From NCBI GenBank assembly GCA_036852015.1, contig JAANDG010000181.1:124001-188000 (forward strand): a stretch of DNA of 64,000 bases, written 5' to 3'. A program made the translations under genes and the position numbers. Within the stretch, counting starts at the first letter, position 1. Every line of letters begins with the position of its first letter. Of the stretch, positions 24,746 to 36,500 are shown one piece after another. Under the pieces are notes generated by a model that did no database searches, was not told the DNA's origin, and was given only the letters and a program-made list of their open reading frames with translations. This stretch comes from Pelodera strongyloides. Lineage: Eukaryota > Nematoda > Chromadorea > Rhabditida > Rhabditidae.

Positions 24746-27202
24746 AGTTATATATATCCTCGGGTTAATTCTTTCCTCTAATTTACGAGTGTATTCAGCC
24801 AGAGTGTTTGGTTGCGTACATACAACACTCCAAAAACTGATATCTCTCCATACTCATCTTACAATGAGCTTTCCTTGGTCTTTACCATTATTCGCGATCT
24901 TCTTACTCATTAGGCACAATGTGCCTACCCTACTGCAAATCCACGGTTAGGTCTTTTGCTCTACTGTACTGTACATCCTGTCTGATCATGTGTATGTTAC
25001 TGTATGTACAGTTTTTACCCGGTGTTTACATATACACTGGTCTCTTTCGCTCTGTGTATATTAAATGTATAATAAAGTATACAAGTGCTACGCTCGTGTT
25101 GTTCAAATTTGGTCGAAATTGCCCCCTTACAATTAGTTTTCTCTTGACACTTGAGGGTTAGTTACCGCCAAACTAGTCACTGTGCCACACAAAGTCATTC
25201 CAAGTACGCGCGCCCACACCACTTTGTTACTTTGTATTCCATCAAGCACTATAATAATAATAATAATAATAATAAAGGTTTATTGATTACATAAATAACA
25301 TATAATCAAAAGGCACCCTAAGACGGCAATGTGTATAAAAACATCCCATACTGACAAGGGGCCATAATTGTTTTACGTTTATAGTATCACATTGTTTTAC
25401 GTAAATAGTACATGTTTTGAAATGTCCACAGAACGGGCCCTATCCACAATGGTCATTTTCAAACCAATGTATACAAGGCATCAAGGTTTCTATCGATTGA
25501 TCCCCAAAAATCACAAAATATGGATTTTTCATAACTTTTATGTCTACTGCTTCTTTTTGTGAAAGCGATATGGAAATCCTCTTTTATCTCTTTTATATTG
25601 AAGGGCGGCATGGCTCACTGGCTACGTTCTCGTATCTGACCCATACGACCCGGGTTCGAATCCCGCCCAGCGCTACTATCTTGCAAACATACCACGCCGC
25701 GGGGAATAAAGTTAAAGGGAACGTCAACGCAGATTCATGGATACTGTATCAGGCGCCCTCAAAAATCGAATTTAAAACAAAAGACCCGCCTCAGCACAGG
25801 TCTTAGTGCGTCTTCTGCTTGCATCTATCTTGTCTGTCTGTTTGCTTCCTCATTTTTTATAGGCTGTTTACTGCGCACGATTAAAAAAGATGCAACTCAT
25901 ACTAGAAAAGACGGTGTTAGCACGCGTTTTGCTTCACAAAATCCACTCTATGGGACACATCGGCTAAGAGACACCGCCTTGGAGTTGGAGCTAAAAATGA
26001 AGATCCCCGACTTCGTTAGCAAACGGGCCCCTGAATTCTACATGCTTGTCTATGTGTGCTGATTGTATGTCTGAATAAAGTGGTATTCGCATTTTTGGAC
26101 TTCATCTCATAGTGCAATGAATTTTTCTATCTTTTGCGATATTTGGGAATTAATCGATAGAAACTTTGCCAGATTTAGATTTAGAGTCCAGTGACTCTTT
26201 TCCATAATAAATTTTACATTAGGTTTATTCATCTACCATTTTTTTTTTCATTTTGGATCAAGGGCATCCATATGATTAACTTTTCAAGTTTATCCTAGGC
26301 TGTTGGATTTTCTCATTCCCTTTTCCTTCTCTTCATTTTACTGATCGTGTTTATTTAAACACTCGCCATCAGTTAAAATTTTTGTGACATACGTTGGGCG
26401 GGCATCTTGTAGGCTTGTAGGTAGTCTCGTGTAAATATTCTAAATTTTCTGCAAAGGGACGCTTTTTTTCAGGGGACAGGACGGCGGTGAATATGACCTG
26501 TTTATTTAACGCTCAGTTTCAATATGACCTAACATAAGTTGGGCGGGCGTCTTTTATGTGATTAACAAGTATATCTTTCTCTCTCGGAGTAAATTTCCTA
26601 GGGAGAAGTTTTCGTCTGTTTATTCAACAATCAGCTTCAACTCCTGACCTCTTGGCAAAAAAATGTTTTCATTGCGTAAGTGAGCATTACAAAAGCTGTG
26701 TTCCCCAGGCAATTGCCACAAACTCAAGCATCCATTTTATACACATCATTTTAATTTTCGGGTTATATATGTATGTTTTTTATACGGTAGTGACCTTGTT
26801 TCTCATTTTATTTCAACAAGAACTTACCAGAGAATGCTACGCGTTCGCAAAAAGCTTTTTACTTGTATTATACATCTATCGATAGTGTGTTCTTTATGTT
26901 GAATACGATAAAAATAATAAGCTACGGAGGAGCAAGCCAAGAAGTGCTATGCCATCAAAAGTGCAAACTTGTGAGAGGGGTTTTGTATCGGTTTTTCTTT
27001 CTATTATTTTGATGAATTTTAGTTTATCTGCTGTTAACTTTTTTGAAACTTTTTTTAATTTAATGTAAAAATGAGGACAATCTATTGACAAACTGACAAT
27101 GATGGAGCTGCTTATTTTTTGTAGATTTTCGACTATTTTTTTCTTGTATTGTATGAGATAATCGCTTGTTCCAGGGGTCCCGCTTCGCCGTCTACTCTAG
27201 TG
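24746..27202. other. CHMP2B 3' UTR and intergenic DNA
   Basis: The CHMP2B poly(A) signal AATAAA is at 25071-25076. Beyond it are an AAT microsatellite (about 25250-25277), a SINE (listed separately) and about 2.5 tandem copies of a roughly 130-bp unit (about 26270-26655, marked by CATA(C)GTTGGGCGGGC(A/G)TCTT). No convincing exon appears before 27203. Confidence 0.5.
25603..26088 (+). mobile_element. tRNA-headed SINE, copy A
   Basis: Starts GGGCGGCATGGCTCACTGGC (Pol III A-box-like) with a B box GGGTTCGAATCCCGCCC 40 bp on, so the head is tRNA-derived. The 3' third (CTATGGGACACATCGGCTAA through CTGAATAAAGTGGTATT) is nearly identical to copy B at 41063. The middle carries about 150 bp absent from copy B, starting at TTAAAGGGAACG. 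Confidence 0.85.
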
Positions 27203-28404
27203 ATGGGATTTTGGAACTCAGTTGGAAACTGGTTTACGAAAGCTGGAAGCGACGTGGCTGGTGCAATAGTAGATGCGTACCACGCTATAGTAGAGGATAT
27301 AGTAAAACCGGTGTACCACACTGTGGTAGACACCGTTGTCGAAAGCGCAAAATCGATTGGGAGTTACATAAAAGAACAAGCTGTGGAAATTTTCCAGCGT
27401 GCGATAGGTGGATTCGCAAATGCAAAGAGTAAGGTCATGTCTAGAGAGGTGGCCAAAACAATAGTTGCGAAGACGGGTGCCAGTGGAATAGCCACACTCT
27501 TTGATGAGTGCCAACTCAGCGCGGCCAAGAAGGAGGAGGCGGTGCGCGCTACAAATGCGGGAAATACAATGCGGGCCGGCGAGCTACTGCTAGAAGCCAC
27601 GCATGATGAGATTGCAAAAACCTCGAAGCATCTATCGGCTGAAGCTGGAGGACGTCGTATTTTGAAATCAGTTCACGGCTCATACCTTCGTGCGGTAGAA
27701 CCTGAATGGAGGGTGGACATGGTAAAGAGGCCGCCGAAATCCTGGGAACACTGGTACATGGAGGACTGGCACGGGAAGGCAAGTTAGCTTTAGCGGTACA
27801 ACAAGCGGGTTTTTCCCTTTGAAGCGGTACAACAACATGTGTTTGAAACATATGCTGAACAGAGTATTCCGATCTATTGCATGCTGAATTACTGCACGAT
27901 TTTAGTAGAATTATATTTCTGCAACAGACGAAAATGCAGTTTTCAAGCACACCGGTCGTTATAATGCTTAAATGATTCATTCAGTTTGGTTCACGACGGT
28001 TCCTTGTTAGTATGCTGGTGTCCTTACTTACCGCACCAACATCTTAGGGTAGCTTTTGGTTTGCGAGATTAGAGCAATTACGCCAAGAACTTTTTTCTTT
28101 GACCTCATGACGTCATGACTCGTTGACCCAATAAACATTTATTATTCAGGTTGTGCTAAAGGGTCGCGGTGCCCCCAACAAACCCGGCCAATTCCTGCGA
28201 GTTCACAGGAACTGCCAAGTGGATCTCTCTCCGGCTCATCCTGCTCAGGATCCGGAAGAGAAGTTCTGCATTTTCAAAAACGATGATGGCTCCTGGTCGT
28301 TCCTTAGTGCTCACGGAACCTGGCTAAGTGCCCGAGAAAACGGTTCAGTTAGTGCAGTGGGGAAATGCGACACTTGGGAACACTTTTGGCTCGAATGGTG
28401 GTAA
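27203..28404 (+). CDS. Two-exon helical plus fascin/beta-trefoil-like protein
   Basis: Exons 27203-27778 and 28150-28404, 276 residues. The ATG lies 2 nt after a CTCTAG acceptor. Residues 1-150 are predicted helical: amphipathic, Ala/Val/Lys-rich, starting MGFWNSVGNWFTKAG. Residues 155-276 contain two similar units, each with a H-G-(S/T)-(Y/W)-L-x-A/S block and an aromatic W-E-H-(W/F) block (SWEHWYMEDWHGK and TWEHFWLEWW), plus GQFLRVHRN and KFCIFKNDDGSWSF. This pattern resembles fascin-like or crystallin-like beta-trefoil modules that bind actin or glycans; the family assignment is inference. No signal peptide or membrane segment. The only frame-keeping intron is GC-AG (AAG then GCAAGT). Its two exons contrast with 6-25 in the neighbours, and it sits between two copies of the CHMP2B 3' end. 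Lineage-specific gene, transferred gene, or fast-evolving local gene are all possible. Confidence 0.8.
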
Positions 28405-28797
28405 TGTAGAGGAGGAGCGACGCTAGAAGAATAATTTTTATTAATTCGGATTCTTTTTTTTTAGCTACTCGTGCGAATAAATTAGAGTGTTTCTTTAGAT
28501 TGTTGCTTTTGTATTCAAAAAGCAAAAATAAATGTATATTTATTATTCGCATATAAGTCGAGTTTTTTCACCCCAGACAGAGGAGCTTTCTCGTAAATTT
28601 ATACCAAATTTTATACAATACTGATAATATTCTCCTGCATGTTTCAAAGATAAATGCACATTTAGCCAATTTTGTATGAAAAAGGTAGAGTATGAAATTT
28701 CCTTTCTTACTATTCTTCATTGAACAAGAATAAATGTTGCAAAGACGGAGAGAGCGACTCAAGAGGGTACACAAAAAACTCCCACGAGAAAAAACAT

Positions 28798-29194
28798 TTC
28801 CTCTATTTACTTGAACAGAACGTCCGGAATTTCAGAAATATTGCTGTGAAAACCGCATTTATTTACACCTAAAACTCGCAGAGTTATTCCACGGCAAACT
28901 GTTCGGCCTGGTACCGTCAGAAAGGTAAACATAAGTTTTTACGGTTTTTATCCGTCCATTAGCATTCTTACTCTAAATAATAATTGTTAAATGAATGAAG
29001 ATTATAGCAAACATTCTTACGATTATAGCAAAGCGTTTCCAGTATTGATAATGCCCTGATAGAGCAACAATTGATTCTGACTACGGTACCTGGCCGAAGA
29101 GTTTGCCGGGGAATAACTCTGCGAGTCTTAGGTGTAAAGAAATGCGGTTTTCACAGTAATATTTCTGAAATTCCGGACAAGTAAGTTGAGGAAA
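28798..29194. mobile_element. Foldback MITE with about 110-bp terminal inverted repeats
   Basis: The left arm (28798-28915) and the reverse complement of the right arm (about 29078-29194) match over roughly 110 bp with few differences. Both share GTCCGGAATTTCAGAAATATT, GTGAAAACCGCATTT and CGCAGAGTTATTCC. About 160 bp of A/T-rich spacer, no coding capacity. It lies between the fascin-like gene and the CHMP2B 3' copy. Confidence 0.85.
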
Positions 29195-29356
29195 ACTTTT
29201 TTCTCGTCGGCATCCTCAAAAAAGTCCGACACAGAAGGGTCTTGGATGAAGGGTCTTCTTAGGATTGACGCCTCACTGACACCCCATGAATATGAATGTC
29301 ACAGACCCTACCAAAATATTACCTTTCCCTTTACATATAAAGATCGTTTATGTCAT

Positions 29357-29910
29357 TTATGCCTCTATTCCTGCCACACCTTTATGTCCGATGCGGATCT
29401 CGACAAGATGCTAGCTCAACTACGGGCGTAAATTTATATAAGATCCTCGGGTTTAGATTGCTTCTCAGCTAATGTATACTTTTGTATTTAGTCACTTTAA
29501 ATATACAACACTCATATCTCGTATCTCATCTTAGTTTTCATTGGAATTTACTGTTAACAGCAATTTTCTTCTCGCCCGGCACAAATGTACCTACTCTACG
29601 CTACGCTGTTCTACTGTACATCATTATTCATCATATACATAAGTTACTGTATATACAATCTTACCCTGTCATGAGTATGAACTTGTAATACACTGGTACC
29701 TTTCGCCCTGTATATATTAAATGTATAATAAAAGCTACAAGTTACGTTGTTCACACTTGTTCGAAATTGCCTAACATCTTTTATTGTTAGTTATTCTCTT
29801 GACGCTTGAGAATTGCGCCACTCGAAGTGTCATGCCAAGGCCACCAATCTTTAAAAAGTTAATGTTTAAGAACTCAGCGCCCACACGACTTCGGATTCCA
29901 CTAAACACTT
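29357..29910 (+). pseudogene. Duplicated CHMP2B last exon and 3' UTR
   Basis: 29357-29431 repeats the CHMP2B last exon, ending SDADLDKMLAQLRA and TAA, but has an internal deletion of about 18 bp and no splice acceptor. The similarity runs on through the 3' UTR, including the AATAAA (29727-29732), to the DNA matching about 25245. No other CHMP2B exon is found nearby. A direct segmental duplication about 4.7 kb from its source, probably non-functional. Confidence 0.85.
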
Positions 29911-29975
29911 ACAATGATTGAAAGCTTCAGCTGAATTGACATAGTAATCCAGATAATCCGCATCATCTGAATCTT

Positions 29976-30180
29976 TTCACTTAACATATTGCTTACTTAT
30001 GCCGATTTCACTTAACATATTGCTTACTTATGCCGACACTTAACTCTAATGCGAGCTTATCTCAAACACCCACGCCCGCCCTTAATAATTGCAAAGTACA
30101 CAGGCTGCAGTTAAGCAAATTGTAATGCACACCTCCGCCCGTTCTTATAATCGCAAGTACATAGGCTGTGGTTTAGAAAA
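29976..30180 (+). repeat. Short tandem duplications
   Basis: A 31-bp unit (TTCACTTAACATATTGCTTA...) is repeated perfectly at 29976-30006 and 30007-30037. A second imperfect pair follows, around 30086 and 30147, with AAGTACA(C/T)AGGCTG in common. They lie in the 3' flank of APEX. Confidence 0.8.
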
Positions 30181-30528
30181 CAGTGATCTACGTTTATTCG
30201 TACAGTACAACAAATCGAGATCAAGTAACAACTTACAGTACGAGAAGTAAAGACAACTGAGCACAACTTGATATATATTACAAATTGGTACACGCATGAA
30301 ACAGAATAAATAGAGTGATACTCGCGACTTCTTTCTATTTACAGAATACATACAAAAAACAACAAAGATGCGAACAGATGTATAATAAAAATTCACGTAT
30401 ATCAAAAATTCTTAATCAATCTACCAGGATCCAGGATATTCTTAGGCAATATGTGTAGTCAATATGCGTGGCCGAGTCTAGTAACTCTGCAATCCCTTAC
30501 CAAATGACAATGACAAATACACAAAAGC

Positions 30529-33500
30529 TCATACAGTAATCTTCATGATAACAGGAGCATGATCGGATCCATTGCTGTCCGTGAGTATGTCACTCTCCTC
30601 CACTTTTTCCATTAGTCTCTCACTGACAACCCAGTAGTCAAGACGCCAACCGACGTTCTTAGCCCGAGCACCGCCTGAATCAAATAGTACAACTACAGTA
30701 ACCACACTCATAACAACACAACACAATTATGTGTACACAAGTTGAAGGTTGAAGCAACTGTGCGTAAACATTCTTCCATACAAACAAACAAAGGCAAACG
30801 TAGAGTACCGTAAAGTGTATATTAATACTGCGGTAAAAGTTACAGTAAACCTGTTAGGAGAAAAAAATGGCTTTTTTACACAATGTGGAGAAAACGCACA
30901 TCCAGTCAAATCAACGACAAAGGACTGCACTCTACATTTGTACAGTGCCTGAAACACACGATCTCACCGAAATAAATATATCCGGATGGATCCTGATTCT
31001 GAACTCTAATCTAACTACATAAGGAGCATACGAATGATTTATTAAGACTAACCTCAAACTTGGGTAATTAAACCACAAAAACGGAAAACTAACCCATGAA
31101 ACTCCAGTAGGAGTATTTCACCTCTTCCGGATGCAATGTGCGAAACCTAAATAAGCACTTGCCAATACTTCCAACTTCTAATCCATATAAATAAATGGAT
31201 CATCAAATCTTGAATCACCATTGGTTTGAGAAACCATCACAGTCACAAATCACACAACTAAACCTACACTCCTATACAACACCCTCCGTCTACAAGTCCA
31301 TGTATCTACGCCAATATATTGCATGTTCTAAAAACCACTGATCACTGATAAACTACTAAAAGCAGAATAATCTAAACAAAGCTCCTACGTTCGGAAGGTC
31401 ATCATACCGATCATGTAAAGTAGTAAATAAACTAACGTGTCCTTGAAACCGCTGTCGAGAAGCTTGGAGAAGCAGGCCCGTTCACGGTCTGTGAATCCAG
31501 CAGTCTTATTGCGATTCGACTCTGGATTCTTGAGATCTGCAAAAGAAACCTTATGAAGCAATATTCACCATACCACTCGATTCCCTCAGGGAAATATTCC
31601 CCGGGGAAGCACATAGCATACTAAAGTGAGACTGGCTAACTCCACAGTGAAAGTGGTGAATATGGTCTCTAGAAATGCACAGAAGGCCCTGAACGCCTGA
31701 ACTGTATCCCAGTAAGCCGAGTAAGCTACCGTAATCCATGTACAAAGAAAGCGCTGCATCTCAATACAATAACAGTTTGTGTATTGAGAATGCACGCAAA
31801 ATTTGAAGTAAAACGTGACTTTAAATCAGAGTACGAAAAATCTGATGCCATACTAAGTTAAACTAAAAAAAAAAGACATTCAACAAACCAATTTCATTGT
31901 GTGCCACGTTCAAATCACCACCGTAAATCACCGGTTTCTCAGCGTCCAGCTCTTTTATCTTCTCTAGGAACAGTTCTTCGTACTGAAACAACAAACATCT
32001 ATCAAACAGTGAACAGCCCATTATACCGTACGCTGCTGGGCATATTACGCTTACGAATACTACTCTCAAAAAAAGTTTTAAACCAGGTTATGTTATTTGG
32101 AACGAAGCAGCATAATGACCATGAAATAAAAGAAAGCTAGCACGCAAGAGTTGACAGGAACTGCCGATACGACTCGACAAAACTACCGTATCGGAACTAC
32201 TACTGTACTACCTCTGCGAGACCTAAGCACTCCATAAGCTAGTCCATCTAACATATCCACTCTCCATAATCATAATGAGCATATGAATTTTGAAAAGATA
32301 CATTTAGTTTAGTACAGTACTCGTGCCGCAGCGCAATATGGAAACAAATCCCTCTATTTGAACGTCTCTAACTGACCACGATAAACATGTGAGTACAACA
32401 CCAATTTCGTCGTTCTCATTGAAAAATCTCAGCGTTCTACAGTTCTACATTGCACCAGGTAAATTCGCTGATTGCGATTGCAACCTATACCAGTTGTCAG
32501 ACTATTCTTTCAAATTACCGACGCCGATGCTCAGAAGACATACAACCATTTTCCTACTGTTTTCTATTAGCTCTTTTGATAACCAAGTGCACATTTCTTC
32601 GCGGGACGAAGAATGTGCACTTTTCATCATGTACTACCCCAAGATTATTTGTCGTATCGTGCAAAACAAGAACGGGTGACCACCAAACTTCAGCGCATCC
32701 GCATAACTCGAGAAATGATTCGCTAGTGTAAGTGTAAAGCCCCTCTCCCTCATAACATTCATAGTATTCACTCGACACGCTTCACTTGTAAACATTTACG
32801 CTTCATGTACGAGCTCCTTTATTCATGAAGCAGTGGTTCAATACTACTATACATTGTTCAATGCGTATGACTTGTGCCGCGAACGTCCCTCATCAGAAAT
32901 TCATCCGATTCGTCCCCCAAATCAGCGAATCACAATGCCGTCAATCCATGCAATCTCGTCCCTTATTTCTCATTCCGATCCCTCTGGACTGTTTCCCAAC
33001 ACCAAAGCAATGTGGGTGTTTTCTGTGTGTTGGGGGAGGGCACATTCAAAGTGCGTATTCGTTCCCGCTCATCACGGGTTGGGCGAGTGCCCATCCAGGG
33101 AGAGATAGACAACACGAAAGTCGGAGACTCAGTCATACAGATCGTTAAAAAGTAGAGGCCTGGTGGAGACCGAGGCCAGAGCAGATGTGGACAACAGCCC
33201 CGAACTACTGCGGTCATTTCACCTTGGTAGAGAGCGTTGGATAAGAAGATACGAAGATAAAGAGAATCATTCACCTTGCGAAGAGAGCATTTTACAAGGA
33301 GAGGGTCTGAAGATCGGAGAAGCTACAGGGTGGTGAGGGAGTACATCATCGGAAGAGGGTTCGCAGATAGGAGAAAGCTTCGAGACTACGGAGCCAAAAA
33401 GAGCTGAGAGGATTAGCATTGCTGAACGGAGCGCGCCTGCTAGAGGTACTGTGCGGTTGTGCTAGAACGAGCACGGTCAGACACGTTACGACTGCCGCCA

Positions 33501-36500
33501 AAAATACATGAGTGACACAGTTTAAGGCCTACTTTTCTTCGATAATCGATCTTACACGGCTAGGGTCATTGGGCCGATGTCTGCACATGGCGAAATAGTG
33601 AGAGAAAAAAATCCATAATCCATAAAATTATTACTATTACTTTCAGAATGGAATGTACCAACAAACTTGACGCTTGGTTTGGTAGAAACATAACATTAGA
33701 AACAACGGTATTAATGGATTACTTTGATGTTTGACAACCATTTACCATGAGCACTTCTTATTTATCACGTATATATCACTACGAGTCCCTACCGTAAATT
33801 TTAAAGAGATTTATCACGTATATATCACTACGAGTCCCTACACTACCCTTTAAAGAGCTATCTCACCAATCTATCCCACTCAAGTGTAAACAGACACTCT
33901 TATCACTCCGCGACGTGGCCACGAGCCAAATGTATACACAAATATTTTCGAAAATGGGACCACGAGAGCGATCTTCAACACTTAGTAAAAGTCGAATACA
34001 AATTATCCCCGCAGCGTTTATGTTATACTGGGTTCACGGTTTTCCACACAAAACCCTAGCCTCACCTTTGCCCTGTCCTCAAGGTTCACCAGTCCTCGTC
34101 CCGAGTTCATCACATACGCTCCGATTAGATAAAAGTTACTGTACTCGGCAATGATCAAGCGGCCGGCGGTGTCAAACTTCACATTACCAATCCCTGTTGT
34201 CACCTGAAAGTGACGCCGTTGACACTTTGACACGACGACTTGAGTGCACGTAATGCGTAACAGTCATTAGAGCTGCAAAGTGATCATGTAACTAGATCCG
34301 CCTTCACGTCTACATAAACTTGCGCTGGCTCAATGGCCATATTTATAGCACAGAAAATATTCACTACTTCATGATAACCTACTTTGATTGGTTTGATTCG
34401 ACTCATTAGTAAAACGCCAGCATAACCTTTCTTGTCTGTTGATGCACACCATTCAAAGTGGTACTCTGAAAGTAACAGGAATAAATCACCCAATTATCTG
34501 TTTTTTTCGCACATTATTAAAGGACAGCTGCTAATCAGATATGATAATCAAATAAACTTTAAACTGAGAGTTGAGAAACATGAATTACCCTTGAAAGCCG
34601 ATTGAATCACCTAATTATCTGTTTTTCGCACATCATTAAAGGACAGCCGCTAATCAGATATGATAATCAAATAAACGCTAAACTAAGAGTTGAGAAACAT
34701 AAATTACCCTTGAAAGCCGATTGGAACCCATCCATTAACTTCTGATCGTCTGCTTTCAATTTTTTGTAGTCGTCAACTGGATTGTACTTGGTCTCCGTCA
34801 AAATTAAAACATCGGCATCCAACGACTGTAGAGTCTTCACGCAATCTTTCTAAACCACCAACTCATAATAAGATGAAAATGCGGTGCAGTTCATTAATGA
34901 CACAATCAGAAAGTTAAAGTGAAATACCAGCCGGTTTTCGGCATCTCAAGTATCTGCATTCTTATGCAGTTATGCTTAAGTGGGATCGAATTGGGGCCTA
35001 TTCTTTATTCTAATTTATGCTCATTTGCATATGATGCATAAGCAAGCAGGGGTACGCGATGCGTTTCAAAAACCGGCCGGTATTTCGCTTTAAATATTTT
35101 CATGGAAAGAAGAATAACCTTTAGACATGCTCGCAATCCCGCAACATTCCAAGCGCCAAATTTCCACAATCGTGGGTCCACGTCCTGTCGGGGCCCGTCG
35201 TCAACCACTTTCTTTTTCTTAGACTCAACAGGGGCGAAAAATCCTTTCAGTCCAGACTGAGTTTGCTGCTACAATAGACACGATAAATTCTGATTCGAGT
35301 ATGCTATCCTCACCAGATTAACATGATAAATTCAGAACGGAGCATCTCAGGTTGTTTTAGGCCCGGGGGCGGGCACTTTAAAATGGACGAGGGCATGCAC
35401 GGGACGTGTCCTGGGGCTATCGCGGCGCCGGCCCTCGGACATTTCGGGATTTCGGAGGGGCCTAGCAAGGGCCTTTGAAGGGCTTTTTGGGAAGGGCCTT
35501 TGAAGGGCTTTTTTTAGACGGACCTACCCGGGGTAAAAAACGCTACACAATACCACAAATATCGCAACCATGCACAAACAACAGTAATATACAATAGTTA
35601 TTAGAAAAAACAAATACTGGCAATAAATAACAAAATAAGGGCGTTAAATATGAATTTAAAAAAGGCTAACGTTGGAAAGGTCTTACATTTAAGCAGCTAA
35701 ATATAATTACACAGACGGTTTAAAAAATACTAATAATAAGATTGCCCTGACATGTTGAAAATAGGAACTAGGCGGTCTTTGCTAAAGCTAGGCGGTCTTT
35801 GAAATCGTTATAAGTAGCGACAAGCGCAGATGATAACACAATTTCGTGAAAAAAGGATATATATGGTGGACTATGTGACCTAAGCATGTGAATAGGATTA
35901 AAGTATCGATAAAACTCAAAGAACTCAAATAAGAACACTAAGAAAAGTGGTTAAAAAAGGAAAGAAAAAAGTAATCACTTAAGCTGATAATACCACCGGG
36001 TTTTAATTGAATAACAGTTACATAATGTTCTTGAATGCTCGTCTGATCCCACATTGCCCTTGCCCTAATCGCTCGCAGTAGTAATTCCCACACGAGATAG
36101 AAACGTGAATATGGCATTCGGCAACCTAAAAACAATTGGTGAATTTGGTGCACGGGAACGATAGATATTGAAAATGGAGATGTAATGAATGAAAACTCAT
36201 CGATCGGGATGGACATGGACATTTCGGAAACGGTCTAATGCTAGAAGAAAGCAAAACAAAAAAAAACCGTATGAATTAGCATGCAAACCTTGCTAATTCC
36301 ATGTTAATTCAAACTGTATTTTTTTTTTGCTTTCTTCTAGCATTAGAACGTTTCCGAAATGTCCATCCCGATCGATGAATTTGCATTAGGACCATTCGAA
36401 AAAGGCATCCCGAACGCGCCCTATCATTATGACGTTTTCGATGAACACGATTGCCCACTCATGAAATTATTTTGGCTGCACGATGTCTAGAACAGGAGCC

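Noticed and set aside
29186..29431. 81-codon open frame ending in the CHMP2B C terminus
   Set aside because: Its N-terminal half is foldback-element and spacer DNA. The CHMP2B-like part lacks an acceptor and has a deletion, so I treat it as a pseudogene fragment.
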